Source of the DNA: Clostridium sp. UBA4108 | GTDB lineage: Bacteria; Bacillota; Clostridia; Clostridiales; Clostridiaceae | NCBI GenBank assembly: GCA_002381695.1 | Contig: DFXM01000022.1 | Location: forward strand, 32,559-96,558 | DNA: 64,000 nucleotides | Direction of reading: 5' to 3' | In this document: one piece after another, positions 10,266 through 19,276 of the stretch | How the letters are laid out: the number at the start of each line of letters is the position of its first letter | Numbering within the stretch: the first letter of the stretch is position 1 | Position numbers and translations under genes: made by a program | Notes under the pieces: model-generated | Database searches by the model: none | Told to the model about the DNA's origin: nothing | The model's input: the letters and a program-made list of their open reading frames with translations, nothing else

Positions 10266-10350
10266 CATTGAGATACTTATCAATAAGGGTGGTACCACGG
10301 AATTATTTCGTCTCTTAGTATGTAAAAATACTAAGGGGCGTTTTTATTTT
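10266..10350 (+). promoter_or_regulatory. Second T-box antiterminator/terminator module without stem I
   Basis: A second T-box motif, AAGGGTGGTACCACGG at 10285-10300, is followed by its own terminator. CGTCTCTTAGTA at 10309-10320 pairs with TACTAAGGGGCG at 10329-10340, and a T-tract follows. The 45 bases after terminator one are too short for another stem I. The leader therefore seems to have two decision points in series, both upstream of argS. Confidence 0.8.
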
Positions 10351-10371
10351 AAAGAAAGGAGAGAGATAAAT

Positions 10372-12039
10372 ATGGAACTTTACAAAAATAAGATTTATGA
10401 GAAACTTTTTAAAAAATTTTACAATTGTGATATAGGTATAACAGTACCACCCAATAGTGATATAGGAGATATCTCAATACCATGCTTTGTGATTTGCAAG
10501 GAATTAAAGAAGGATTTTAAGGAGATTTTTACTATAATTGAGAATGAACTTAAAGATCTAAGCTTTATTGAGAAATATGAGCAAAAAGGTGGATATTTAA
10601 ATATTTTTTTAAAGAAAGAAAATGTTATAGAAGAAATTTTAAATAGAGTTATTACAGAAAAAGATTTTTATGGTTCTTCCTACTCTGGGAAAAATAAAAA
10701 TGCAATAATTGAGCATACAAGCATAAACCCTAATGCTTCACCACATATAGGAAGAGCTAGAAATGCATTGATTGGTGATTGCCTGGTACGATTAATGAAG
10801 TTTGAGGGATATAATGTCCATACTCATTATTTTGTTAATGATGTTGGAAAACAGATTGCCATGTTAGTTTTAGGTTCAAGAAATAAAGAAGATATTAAAT
10901 TTGACGATTTACTTAATATTTATGTGACTATTAATAATGAATTAAAAGAAAATGCTGAATTAGAAAAAGAAGTTTTTGATTTATTATATAGATTTGAGCA
11001 TAAAGATAAAGGTATAATTGAGGAATTTAAAAAGGTAGTAGATATATGCATAGAAGGACAATCAAAATTATTTAATGAGTTAAATATAAAATATGATTAT
11101 TATGATCGCGAATCTAAATATGTATTTGAAGGAAGTATGAAGACTATCTTAGATGAGATAAATAGAACTGGGCATTTATTTGAAGCTGAAGATGGTAGGT
11201 TAGCAGTAAATTTAGATAAATATAATTTGCCGGTATTAGTTGTGACTAGGAATGATAAAACATCATTATACCCATTAAGAGATATTGCATATTCAATTGA
11301 TAAAGCTAATTTTAATTTTGAAAAAAATATAATAGTTCTTGGTGAAGATCAAAAGTTATACTTTAATCAGATAAAATCTGTGTTAGATTTATTAGGAATA
11401 AATGCACCAGAAGCAGTTCATTACTCTTTTATTCTTTTGTCCAGTGGCAAAATGTCAACTAGAACTGGCAAAGTTGTGTTACTAGAAGAAATTATGGAAG
11501 AGGCTGTTATTAGAGTTACAGAAGAAATGAAAAAGCGTTACGATAGGGTAGATAATAATATAGTAAAGGCTATTGCATATGGAGCAGTAAAATATACTAT
11601 ATTAAAAATATCAAATGAAAGAAATGTTATATTTGATTGGGAAGCAGCACTAAATTTCGAAGGAAATACTTCGCTATATATACAATATAATTATGTGCGC
11701 ATATGCTCAATGTTAAATAAGGATAAAGAGTTGGTGAAAGCAAATGAAAATATAGATTATTCTATGTTAAAAGGCGTCCATGAATACGAATTGATTAAAA
11801 GTATTGCAGATTTTAGTGAAGTAATACAAAAAACTATAAGCTTATCAAGCCCACATATAATATGTGGATATTTATACAAGCTAAGTAAGTTATTTTCTAA
11901 ATTTTATCATGAATACCCTATTTTAAATGTTGACAATGAGGAACTTAAAAAGGCGAGAATGACATTGGCCATTGCTGTTAAACAGGTTATTAAAAATGGA
12001 TTAAATATATTAGGTATTGAGGTGGTAGGTTATATGTAA
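10372..12039 (+). CDS. argS: Arginyl-tRNA synthetase
   Basis: A 555-aa class I synthetase that charges tRNA-Arg. It shows the N-terminal Add-1 domain, the HIGH-type motif PHIGRARNA (near residue 126), a KMSKS-type loop KMSTRTGKV and the C-terminal DALR anticodon-binding helices. The ATG at 10372 is chosen because AAAGGAGAG lies just upstream; the longer frame back to 10237 is translated T-box RNA. It sits upstream of argG and argH, suggesting an arginine-responsive copy, possibly one of two argS genes in the genome. Overall length is normal. Confidence 0.95.
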   Translation: MELYKNKIYEKLFKKFYNCDIGITVPPNSDIGDISIPCFVICKELKKDFKEIFTIIENELKDLSFIEKYEQKGGYLNIFLKKENVIEEILNRVITEKDFYGSSYSGKNKNAIIEHTSINPNASPHIGRARNALIGDCLVRLMKFEGYNVHTHYFVNDVGKQIAMLVLGSRNKEDIKFDDLLNIYVTINNELKENAELEKEVFDLLYRFEHKDKGIIEEFKKVVDICIEGQSKLFNELNIKYDYYDRESKYVFEGSMKTILDEINRTGHLFEAEDGRLAVNLDKYNLPVLVVTRNDKTSLYPLRDIAYSIDKANFNFEKNIIVLGEDQKLYFNQIKSVLDLLGINAPEAVHYSFILLSSGKMSTRTGKVVLLEEIMEEAVIRVTEEMKKRYDRVDNNIVKAIAYGAVKYTILKISNERNVIFDWEAALNFEGNTSLYIQYNYVRICSMLNKDKELVKANENIDYSMLKGVHEYELIKSIADFSEVIQKTISLSSPHIICGYLYKLSKLFSKFYHEYPILNVDNEELKKARMTLAIAVKQVIKNGLNILGIEVVGYM

Positions 12040-12079
12040 GAGGTAAAATTAGAGTTCTAAATTTAGATTAAGGAGGAGT

Positions 12080-12118
12080 ATGAAGTGTGAAAGGAATTTA
12101 AAGAGAATAAAAAAATAA
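12080..12118 (+). CDS. Possible 12-codon ORF between argS and argG
   Basis: AAGGAGGAG directly precedes an ATG that opens MKCERNLKRIKK. It contains two arginine codons of the AGG/AGA type. The spacing to the ATG is only about three bases, which weakens the case. A second short ORF (12124-12204, 26 codons) follows. Either could be a leader peptide or the debris of a lost gene; no family is recognised. Confidence 0.25.
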   Translation: MKCERNLKRIKK

Positions 12119-12260
12119 ATATTATGGATAAATTGATGTTTAGCTTAATGGTACAAAAAAGAGCTAATAAAGCTGCAACTTTAAATAGCTCGAAAGTAAA
12201 ATAAAATGATTAAAAAATAATTCATATTATATTATAACACAAAATAGGAAATAGTATTAT

Positions 12261-12299
12261 CTTTTCATTATCAAATGATAGTCAATAGATAATGAAAGG
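12261..12299 (+). promoter_or_regulatory. Stable hairpin in front of argG
   Basis: CTTTTCATTATC at 12261-12272 pairs with GATAATGAAAGG at 12288-12299, a 12-bp stem with one G-T pair. No T-tract follows and the argG ribosome binding site AGGAGG starts about ten bases later. An RNA-stabilising or translation-modulating role is possible but unproved. Confidence 0.45.
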
Positions 12300-12323
12300 T
12301 AAATTTTATAGGAGGAATTAAAG

Positions 12324-13523
12324 ATGAAAGATAAAGTTATATTAGCCTATTCAGGTGGTTTAGATACATCTATAATAATAAATTGGTTAAAAGAAAATTA
12401 TGATATTGAAGTAGTTGCGGTATGTGCAAATGTAGGTCAGGAAGAAGATATGCTAGATATAGAGAAAAAAGCATATGTAAGCGGTGCTAATAAGGTATAT
12501 GTTGAAGATTTAACAGAAGAGTTCGCCACTGAAGTGATATATAAAGCTATAAAGGCAGAGGCAAAATATGAGGGGAAATATCTTTTGGGAACAGCTTTAG
12601 CAAGACCGATTATAGCTAAGAAATTAGTAGAAATAGCTCATAAAGAAGGTGCTAAATATATATGTCATGGATGTACAGGCAAAGGAAATGACCAAGTTAG
12701 ATTCGAAGCATCTATAGCTGCATTAGACCCTAATTTAAAAATAATAGCGCCATGGAGAATTTGGGATATAAAATCAAGAGAAGATGCTATTGAGTATGCA
12801 GAAAAGAAAAATATAGAAATATCCGTTACTAAGGAGAAAATATATTCAGTGGATGCAAATCTTTGGCATATATCTACGGAAGGTGGACATATAGAGGATT
12901 TAGAAAATGAGCACAAAGAAAATATTTATAAAAAGTGTAACTGTGCAGAAGAGGCATCAAGGTTCCCAGAATATTTGGAAATATATTTTGAAAAAGGAGT
13001 ACCTAAAAAGATAAATAATATGGAGTTCAAACCGGTAGAACTTATAAAATATTTAAATAATATGGGGGCCAAACATGGTATTGGAATCATTGATATTATA
13101 GAAAATAGGCTCGTAGGAATGAAATCCAGAGGGATATATGAAACTCCAGGAGGAACTATATTGTATGAAGCTCATAATATTTTAGAAAGTGCTACCTTGG
13201 ACAAGGAAACTCTACACTACAAACAAATTATGTCTATAAAATATGGTGAGCTTATATATAATGGACTATGGTTTAGCACCTTAAGAGAATCTATTGATGA
13301 GTTCATGGAAAAAACTCAAGAGAATGTAACAGGTATTGTAAAAGTTAAGCTATATAAAGGTTCTATAAAGCCAGCTGGAATATTCACAGAAAATGCCCTA
13401 TATAATCATGGAATATCTTCCTTTGGAGAAAGTGAATTATATAATCATAAGGATGCAGAAGGATTTATTAATTTATATACATTGCCATTTAAAATAAAAG
13501 CTATGAAAGGTTCAGTTAATTAG
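12324..13523 (+). CDS. argG: Argininosuccinate synthase
   Basis: A 399-aa enzyme joining citrulline and aspartate with ATP, the penultimate step of arginine synthesis in the cytoplasm. The PP-loop ATP motif AYSGGLDTS is at residues 8-16, and the conserved [13 protein letters not shown] lies near residue 115. Length and full-length conservation match the family. TAGGAGGAA precedes the ATG. argH follows after eight bases, so the two are co-transcribed, probably under the T-box upstream of argS. Confidence 0.97.
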   Translation: MKDKVILAYSGGLDTSIIINWLKENYDIEVVAVCANVGQEEDMLDIEKKAYVSGANKVYVEDLTEEFATEVIYKAIKAEAKYEGKYLLGTALARPIIAKKLVEIAHKEGAKYICHGCTGKGNDQVRFEASIAALDPNLKIIAPWRIWDIKSREDAIEYAEKKNIEISVTKEKIYSVDANLWHISTEGGHIEDLENEHKENIYKKCNCAEEASRFPEYLEIYFEKGVPKKINNMEFKPVELIKYLNNMGAKHGIGIIDIIENRLVGMKSRGIYETPGGTILYEAHNILESATLDKETLHYKQIMSIKYGELIYNGLWFSTLRESIDEFMEKTQENVTGIVKVKLYKGSIKPAGIFTENALYNHGISSFGESELYNHKDAEGFINLYTLPFKIKAMKGSVN

Positions 13524-13531
13524 GTGAAGTT

Positions 13532-14851
13532 ATGAAGCTTTGGGGTGGAAGATTTAAAGAATCAGAAAGCAAACTTATGGAGGATTTTAACTCTTCTCTT
13601 AGTTTTGATATGAGATTGTACAAAGAAGATATTTTAGGGAGTATAGCCCATGTAACTATGCTTTGTAGTTGCAAAATACTAAGTGAAGATGAAGGAAGTA
13701 AAATAAAAACTGAGCTTGAAAATATCTTAAAGGAAATAGAAAGTGGAGAACTTGTTATAGAAGGAGAATATGAAGATATTCATTCCTTTGTAGAATATGA
13801 ACTCATAAAGAGGATAGGAGAATTAGGGAAAAAGCTTCATACGGCTAGAAGTAGAAATGATCAGGTGGCTGTGGATATGAAGATGTATACTATTAAAAAT
13901 GCAGACCTAGTCATAGAGAAGATAGATATGCTCCTTGAAAATATAAAAAAAATAGGAGAAGAAAACCCATATATAATGCCAGGGTATACTCACTTACAAA
14001 GAGCCCAGATAATAACTTTTAAGTATTATATAATGGCTTATTATGAAATGTTTAGTAGAGATAAAAAAAGAATATTGAATACTATAGATTTAGCTATGGA
14101 AAATCCTCTAGGTTCTGGTGCATTAGCAGGAAGCACTTATAATATAGATAGGAATATAACTACTCTTATATTAGGTTTTAATAAGCCAGTGGAGAATTTT
14201 TTAGATGGAGTCTCAGATAGGGATTATTTAATAGAGATTATAAGTGATTTTTCTATAATAATGATGCATTTATCAAGGTTAAGTGAAGAACTTATTAATT
14301 TTAGCTCCAAGGAGTTTGGATTTATAACTATCAGTGATGAATTCTCAACGGGATCTTCTATAATGCCACAAAAGAAAAATCCTGATGCTTGTGAATTAAT
14401 AAGAGGAAAATGTGGAAGAGTTTATGGAGATTTAATTTCTTTATTAACAACTATGAAAGGGTTACCCCTTGCTTATAACAAAGATATGCAAGAGGATAAG
14501 GAAAACTTCTTTGATGCTCTGGATACTACCGTAGCATGTTTATCTGTAATGAATGGAGTTTTATCTACACTTACAGTAAATAAAGATAAAATGCTAGATG
14601 CAGTAAAAAGTGGATTTTTAAATGCTACTGAAGTTGCCGATTATTTAGTGAAAAATGGACTAGAATTTAGGAATGCACATAAAGTAGTTGGAAATATAGT
14701 TTTATATTGTGAGGATAAAAATAAAAATATAGAAGATATGACATTAGAAGAATTTTCAACCTTCAGTAATTTATTTAAAGAAGACATTTATGAATACATT
14801 GATTATTATAATATACTTAATCAAGGTATAAAGAAGGAAATACAAAGATAA
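13532..14851 (+). CDS. argH: Argininosuccinate lyase
   Basis: A 439-aa enzyme splitting argininosuccinate into arginine and fumarate, the last step of arginine synthesis. It opens with the typical MKLWGGRF, carries HTARSRNDQV and the fumarase-superfamily signature GSSIMPQKKNPDACE. It is the last gene before a strong terminator. No other arginine biosynthesis gene is present here, so ornithine or citrulline must come from elsewhere in the genome or from outside. Confidence 0.97.
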   Translation: MKLWGGRFKESESKLMEDFNSSLSFDMRLYKEDILGSIAHVTMLCSCKILSEDEGSKIKTELENILKEIESGELVIEGEYEDIHSFVEYELIKRIGELGKKLHTARSRNDQVAVDMKMYTIKNADLVIEKIDMLLENIKKIGEENPYIMPGYTHLQRAQIITFKYYIMAYYEMFSRDKKRILNTIDLAMENPLGSGALAGSTYNIDRNITTLILGFNKPVENFLDGVSDRDYLIEIISDFSIIMMHLSRLSEELINFSSKEFGFITISDEFSTGSSIMPQKKNPDACELIRGKCGRVYGDLISLLTTMKGLPLAYNKDMQEDKENFFDALDTTVACLSVMNGVLSTLTVNKDKMLDAVKSGFLNATEVADYLVKNGLEFRNAHKVVGNIVLYCEDKNKNIEDMTLEEFSTFSNLFKEDIYEYIDYYNILNQGIKKEIQR

Positions 14852-14889
14852 CTGAGTTTCTGATGACATGTTACAAATCTTATAATTCA

Positions 14890-14933
14890 AAAGCTTCCTT
14901 TAGATTATAATTTAATCTAAAGGAAGCTTTTTA
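14890..14933 (+). terminator. Intrinsic terminator after argH
   Basis: AAAGCTTCCTTTAGATTA at 14890-14907 is perfectly complementary to 14913-14930, an 18-bp stem. It is read in both directions because the stem is flanked by A and T runs. Confidence 0.9.
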
Positions 14934-15116
14934 GGTTAAATAGAGTTTCGGCATTTACTCTGAAATGTGAGAGTAATAATAATATTAGCATTTAGATAAA
15001 AAAATATTCAAAAAAGTTTTTATTCATAATCAATATTATATTAAAACAGAATTTTTATATAAAATGAACCTTTTATAAAGTTATAACGATAATAGAGTGA
15101 AGGAGGGATGATACTG

Positions 15117-15650
15117 TTGGAATTGGAGGATATAGAAAAGCTAATACAGGAGCAAGGGGATGCTATTTATGGATTCTGTAGAAAACTTACTATGAATAAA
15201 GAGGATGCAGATGATTTATATCAACAGACATTTCTAAAAGTAGTAGAGATTAGAGAGAAGATAAGAAATAATCATAATCCAAAGGGTTTTCTCATAGCTA
15301 TTTCAATAAGTATATGGAAGAACTCTATTAGAAAAAAAGCAAGACACAATAGGATTGCCCCAACAATAAATATAGAAGACAATAGTTCCTTAGGGATTTT
15401 GGATAATGGCATTGATATAGAAAAGCAGGTTATAAATAATGAATTACAACATCAAGTTAATATCATAGTTTCAAATCTAAAGGATAGATTTAGAATACCT
15501 GTTATCATGCATTATAATGCAGAGCTATCCATTGAGGATATTGCAATTTCATTAAAAATACCAAATGGTACTGTTAAAAGTAGATTGCATAAAGCTAGAT
15601 TGATAATAAAAGATGAATTGGAGGTTATGGGATATGAAGGATGGAAATAA
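15117..15650 (+). CDS. ECF-type RNA polymerase sigma factor
   Basis: A 177-aa sigma-70-family factor of the extracytoplasmic function type. Region 2 has DADDLYQQTFLKV for -10 recognition, and region 4 has LSIEDIAISLKIPNGTVKSR as the -35 helix-turn-helix. A TTG start at 15117 is preferred, because AGGAGG at 15101-15106 is abutted by an ATG at 15108 but correctly spaced from this TTG. The next gene overlaps it and encodes a small membrane protein, the usual arrangement for an anti-sigma partner. Confidence 0.88.
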   Translation: MELEDIEKLIQEQGDAIYGFCRKLTMNKEDADDLYQQTFLKVVEIREKIRNNHNPKGFLIAISISIWKNSIRKKARHNRIAPTINIEDNSSLGILDNGIDIEKQVINNELQHQVNIIVSNLKDRFRIPVIMHYNAELSIEDIAISLKIPNGTVKSRLHKARLIIKDELEVMGYEGWK

Positions 15651-15969
15651 AGGCAATATAGAAGAATTATTAAAAAAGTCTCTTATATCACAGGAAAAAC
15701 CTAGTGAAATTCTTAATGAACAATTAAAGGTAGAAATAAGAAGAAAAGTATCAAACAAGAAGGATATATCTATATGGTGGGTACCAATGTCTATATCCAT
15801 TCTTACATCTATTATTTTATCTTCAATGGCATATCTTTTTATACCTAATCTTTTCATAAAAATTTCTGTTATAGGAGTTACTTTATTGGTGTTAATTTTT
15901 AATATATCATTGACAACCATAGGATTTAAACATTTTGAATTGAAGAAAGGAGCGATTATTAATATATGA
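15634..15969 (+). CDS. Small membrane protein, probable anti-sigma partner
   Basis: A 111-aa protein with a charged N-terminal cytoplasmic part and two hydrophobic helices (about residues 50-72 and 75-100). The start at 15634 is set by TTGGAGG at 15618-15624. It overlaps the sigma gene by 17 bases and is overlapped in turn by the next gene, so all three are translationally coupled. No zinc-binding HxxxCxxC anti-sigma motif is seen. The anti-sigma role is inferred from position only. Confidence 0.65.
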   Translation: MKDGNKGNIEELLKKSLISQEKPSEILNEQLKVEIRRKVSNKKDISIWWVPMSISILTSIILSSMAYLFIPNLFIKISVIGVTLLVLIFNISLTTIGFKHFELKKGAIINI

Positions 15970-16682
15970 GTGTTTTTACATTTTTAGGATTATTTTTAAT
16001 ATGTATGATTTTAACATTAATTTCTTTAGGGGCATGGGTTTATAGAGATGCAAAGAATAGGGGATTGAATGCAGCCATGTGGACTGCCATTGTAATGCTT
16101 GTACCTAATCTTATAGGGCTTATTATTTATTTTCTAGTTGGACGTAAACAAGTAATTGTTAAATGTGATAAATGTAATTCAGATATACCTCAAGGTTCTA
16201 AATATTGTTCTTGTTGTGGTAATGAGATAATACCTGTAGAGAATATAAATAAAAAATCTACTAAGGGACTTATGATTACATTTATAACTTGTTTTGTAGC
16301 AATGTTTATAGTATTTATAGGCTTTAGTATATCAATTTTTATGAATGAAGGGTTTGATACAAGTAATGGAATTTCTATAGGACTTATAGAAAGTAATCTA
16401 GGTGATAAATGGAAAGTATCATATATTAAATCAACAGAAGAGTTTAATAAAAATATAAAAATTAAAGATAATAGTCCTAAAACCCTGTACGTAGAATCCC
16501 AGTGTGGAGAAGGAAAAATTTATTTAACTATAAAGCAGGATTCAGTGGAAGAAATTATTGATATAACAGAAGTTTTAGAAACTAAGGAGATAGATTTATC
16601 TTCTTTTAAGGATGGAGTTGTGAAATTACATTTATCTGGAGAAGGGGCTGAAAATGTAAAATTCAAAGCTTACTGGAAATAG
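15966..16682 (+). CDS. Zinc-ribbon membrane protein of the ECF sigma operon, function unknown
   Basis: A 238-aa protein. The N-terminus has two hydrophobic helices with the PLD-nuclease-like segment GAWVYRDAKNRG between them. A zinc ribbon follows, CDKCNSDIPQGSKYCSCCG (residues about 61-79), then a third helix (about 95-122) and a roughly 115-residue domain that should lie outside the membrane. It overlaps the preceding gene by four bases. It could sense an envelope signal for the sigma factor, but no known sensor family is recognised. Confidence 0.7.
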   Translation: MSVFTFLGLFLICMILTLISLGAWVYRDAKNRGLNAAMWTAIVMLVPNLIGLIIYFLVGRKQVIVKCDKCNSDIPQGSKYCSCCGNEIIPVENINKKSTKGLMITFITCFVAMFIVFIGFSISIFMNEGFDTSNGISIGLIESNLGDKWKVSYIKSTEEFNKNIKIKDNSPKTLYVESQCGEGKIYLTIKQDSVEEIIDITEVLETKEIDLSSFKDGVVKLHLSGEGAENVKFKAYWK

Positions 16683-16703
16683 TATAAATAAAGTGAGCTC
16701 TTA

Positions 16704-16745
16704 TCTATGCCTCTGGCATACTTAACCGCAACTGTAATTTGAAAT
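16704..16745. repeat. Dispersed repeat, family C (fragment)
   Basis: TATGCCTCTGGCATACTT here matches TATGCCTCTGGCACACTT at 44099-44116. Related fragments lie at 39676-39717 and 41772-41826. It looks like debris of a small repeated element. Confidence 0.5.
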
Positions 16746-16751
16746 TATATA

Positions 16752-16825
16752 AAAATGGACTTCAATATAATTATAGCCAATACCATTTCGAGAAAGGTAA
16801 GGAATAATAATTTGAAGTCCATTTT
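16752..16825. repeat. 14-bp inverted repeat after the sigma operon
   Basis: AAAATGGACTTCAA at 16752-16765 and TTGAAGTCCATTTT at 16812-16825 are perfect inverses, 46 bases apart. The run of T after the right arm could serve as a terminator for the sigma operon, but the long loop suggests an inserted or mobile palindrome. Confidence 0.55.
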
Positions 16826-16854
16826 CAACACCATATTAAAACAAGTCTTATATT

Positions 16855-16995
16855 TTAATAATTCTTGTAATCCTTATGTTTAATTTCTTCGTCTTTCTTT
16901 TCTTTGATTCTATTAGCAATAGTCCAAATTAATAGGGTTATAGAACCTAATATAATTATTCCATAGACTAAAAAAACCAAAATAGCCAGCCACAT
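16855..16995 (-). CDS. 46-aa single-helix membrane mini-protein
   Basis: A short ORF immediately downstream of the YbjQ gene on the same strand (11 bases apart). It begins MWLAILVFLVYGIIILGSIT, one hydrophobic helix of about 24 residues, and ends in a charged, lysine/glutamate-rich tail (KEKKDEEIKHKDYK). The ribosome binding site is weak (AGGTA). Hydrophobic-then-charged layout and tight linkage to ybjQ argue for a real gene, but no family is recognised. Confidence 0.55.
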   Translation of the reverse strand: MWLAILVFLVYGIIILGSITLLIWTIANRIKEKKDEEIKHKDYKNY

Positions 16996-17006
16996 TAGAT
17001 TTATAC

Positions 17007-17321
17007 CTATTCAATAACTACAGCAGTACCATAGGCAACCATTTCAGCAGCTCCAGCAGCTATAGCAGAAGACATTAATCTCATTCCAATAATAGCGTTT
17101 GCTCCCATAGCAGTTGCTTCATCTACCATTCTACCTATAGCGATTTGTCTTGCTTCAACTAGCATTTCATTATAGCCTTTCATTTCTCCACCTACAAGGT
17201 TTTTGAAACTAGCACCTATATCTTTACCTATATGTTTACATCTCACTGTACTTCCTTTTACAAGACCTTTAATTTCCTTAATTTCTTTACCAGGAACATT
17301 TTCTACTGTCAAAATTAACAT
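17007..17321 (-). CDS. YbjQ/UPF0145 family protein
   Basis: A 104-aa cytoplasmic protein of the YbjQ family (heavy-metal-binding-domain-like, forming pentamers in known structures). Conserved features are VPGKEIKEIKGLVKGSTVR, the ARQIAIGRMVDEATAMGANAIIG core and the VAYGTAVVIE end. AAGGGGGTC precedes the ATG. Length is normal. The biochemical role of the family is unsettled. A 46-aa membrane protein gene follows in the same transcript. Confidence 0.85.
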   Translation of the reverse strand: MLILTVENVPGKEIKEIKGLVKGSTVRCKHIGKDIGASFKNLVGGEMKGYNEMLVEARQIAIGRMVDEATAMGANAIIGMRLMSSAIAAGAAEMVAYGTAVVIE

Positions 17322-17670
17322 AGTAAGACCCCCTTAAATATCCTATAAAATCATATTAGCATGAGTTATTTTCTATGTCAATAAGTGGTATATTAAAACT
17401 TTTTACATCTAAAATTTTATTGTATCTATGAACTTTATAGTATTTTATAATGTGCTTCCATAGAAGCAGATATATAGCAAAACTTGTTTATGTAAAATAG
17501 AAGATTTATACTTATATGGAAGATGAATTTTAAAGACTTAGTGGAAGGGGGATATATTAACTTAATTTAATTTATATTAAAGTTTTTTATGAAATACCAA
17601 TATTTTATTAGTTATTTAAGAGAAAGAAAATTTTAAGTAAGTTTGTATAAAAGTTAATATGTAAAAAATA

Positions 17671-19239
17671 ATGGATAATAAAGAAGTACAACTAGCAAAT
17701 AAGGAAGTAGAAGATGAATTTTTAGAATTATATAAAAAAGCTTATAGTGCAAGACAAGATAAAGATTTATATGCGGCCCTAAAATTTATAGATGAGGCAA
17801 AGCACATAGTTGATAATTACCCAGATTTAATGCTTTTAGAAGCAAAATGTTTAGCGGATAGATATAATTTAGATAAAGCTATAGAGATTGTATCAGAGAT
17901 TATAAATAACCATAAAGATAACGAAAAAGCATATCAGACTAGAGCTAGATTTTATATGAGTATTGGAAGCTTAGATAAAGCATACGCTGATTTAAAACAA
18001 ACCTTAAATCTAAATAAAAATAATATAGAAGCCAAGTATGAATTAGCTAAAGATTGTTTAAATCTTGGGAGGTATGAGGAATCTAGAGAACTTTTCAGAA
18101 AATTAATTCATAAATATAGAAATGAGCAAGTGATGGAATGCTTTGAAAGTGTAAATTATTTTATAATAGATGATTTAGAAGAGAAGTTTCATCAATGTAA
18201 TAAAGATGAAAAAATAAGTTTAGCAAAGAGTTATTTCTTTATAGGAGAGGTAGAAAGGGCTTATAGCATAATAAAGGATGTTGAAGAATTAAAAGAGTCA
18301 AGTGATAGTTGTTTGATTATAGGTAATATATTAAGTGCTTTAGGTGAAAGTTCTCAGTCACTATATTATGTTGATAGAGCATTAGAATTAGAATCTAACA
18401 AACCTAGACCATATTTTTACAAAGGTCATATATTAGAAAAATTAGGTATGTATGAAGAGGCACTACAATGCTATAGAACCGCAATTGAACTTGATAAAGA
18501 ATATGAACCTGTATATAACAATATGATAAGTACACTTACAGCCTTAGAAAAATATGAAGAGGCATTGAAACTATCTGATAGGGCGTTAAAACTTAATTAT
18601 GATATAGATATTACATACAATAGTAAGGGAATCATTCTTTATAAGTTGGGAAGATCAAAGGAAGCCATAGAATGTTATGATCTAGCATTAGAAATTAGAG
18701 GAAACTACTTAGAAGTCTATCTTAATAAAAGTAGAGTACTAAGAGAGTTAAAAAATTATAGAGATGCTATGGATGTTTGCAATAAGGCTGTAGAGCTCAG
18801 ATTCCAAGATGAAAGGATATGTATAGAAAAGGCATTAATACTTAAAAGTGTGGAAGAGTATGAAAATGCTATAGAATGGATTGATTGGGCTATAGATATT
18901 AATGACAAGGCTTCAATGGCTTATTTTGTTAAAGGGATTTGTCTATGTCAATTACAGAATTTTAGCAGTGCACTAGAATATATGAATAAAGTAATTCATA
19001 TGACCAATGGGGATTTAGTAGCTTATAGTGGTAAGATATTTATACATTATTATATGGAAGAATATGAAGAATGCATAAAGACATGTTTAGGGGCTATTAA
19101 TGACAAAGAAGTAAAGGTAGATGAGGTTAATCTCATTATTAAAATATATAAGGAAAAATTAGAAGGGTGCAAATCCATGTTAAAGATAGATGACACATGG
19201 AGTGAGGCAGCTCTGCTATTAGAAAATTTAAAAATTTAA
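17671..19239 (+). CDS. TPR protein of the Hsp70 cluster
   Basis: A 522-aa protein built almost wholly from about a dozen 34-residue tetratricopeptide repeats (for example PRPYFYKGHILEKLGMYEEA). It has no signal peptide or membrane segment, so it is probably a cytoplasmic scaffold. The ribosome binding site before 17671 is poor, and the start is uncertain. The Hsp70 gene begins 37 bases after its stop, and a J-domain/TPR gene follows, so the three likely work together. The 17322-17670 spacer shows no other gene. Confidence 0.8.
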   Translation: MDNKEVQLANKEVEDEFLELYKKAYSARQDKDLYAALKFIDEAKHIVDNYPDLMLLEAKCLADRYNLDKAIEIVSEIINNHKDNEKAYQTRARFYMSIGSLDKAYADLKQTLNLNKNNIEAKYELAKDCLNLGRYEESRELFRKLIHKYRNEQVMECFESVNYFIIDDLEEKFHQCNKDEKISLAKSYFFIGEVERAYSIIKDVEELKESSDSCLIIGNILSALGESSQSLYYVDRALELESNKPRPYFYKGHILEKLGMYEEALQCYRTAIELDKEYEPVYNNMISTLTALEKYEEALKLSDRALKLNYDIDITYNSKGIILYKLGRSKEAIECYDLALEIRGNYLEVYLNKSRVLRELKNYRDAMDVCNKAVELRFQDERICIEKALILKSVEEYENAIEWIDWAIDINDKASMAYFVKGICLCQLQNFSSALEYMNKVIHMTNGDLVAYSGKIFIHYYMEEYEECIKTCLGAINDKEVKVDEVNLIIKIYKEKLEGCKSMLKIDDTWSEAALLLENLKI

Positions 19240-19276
19240 TTATAAAAGACAATTGTAGAAAAAGGAGAAAAATTGT

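Noticed and set aside
10237..10371. N-terminal extension of ArgS
   Set aside because: These codons translate the second T-box terminator; the proper start has its own ribosome site at 10355-10363.
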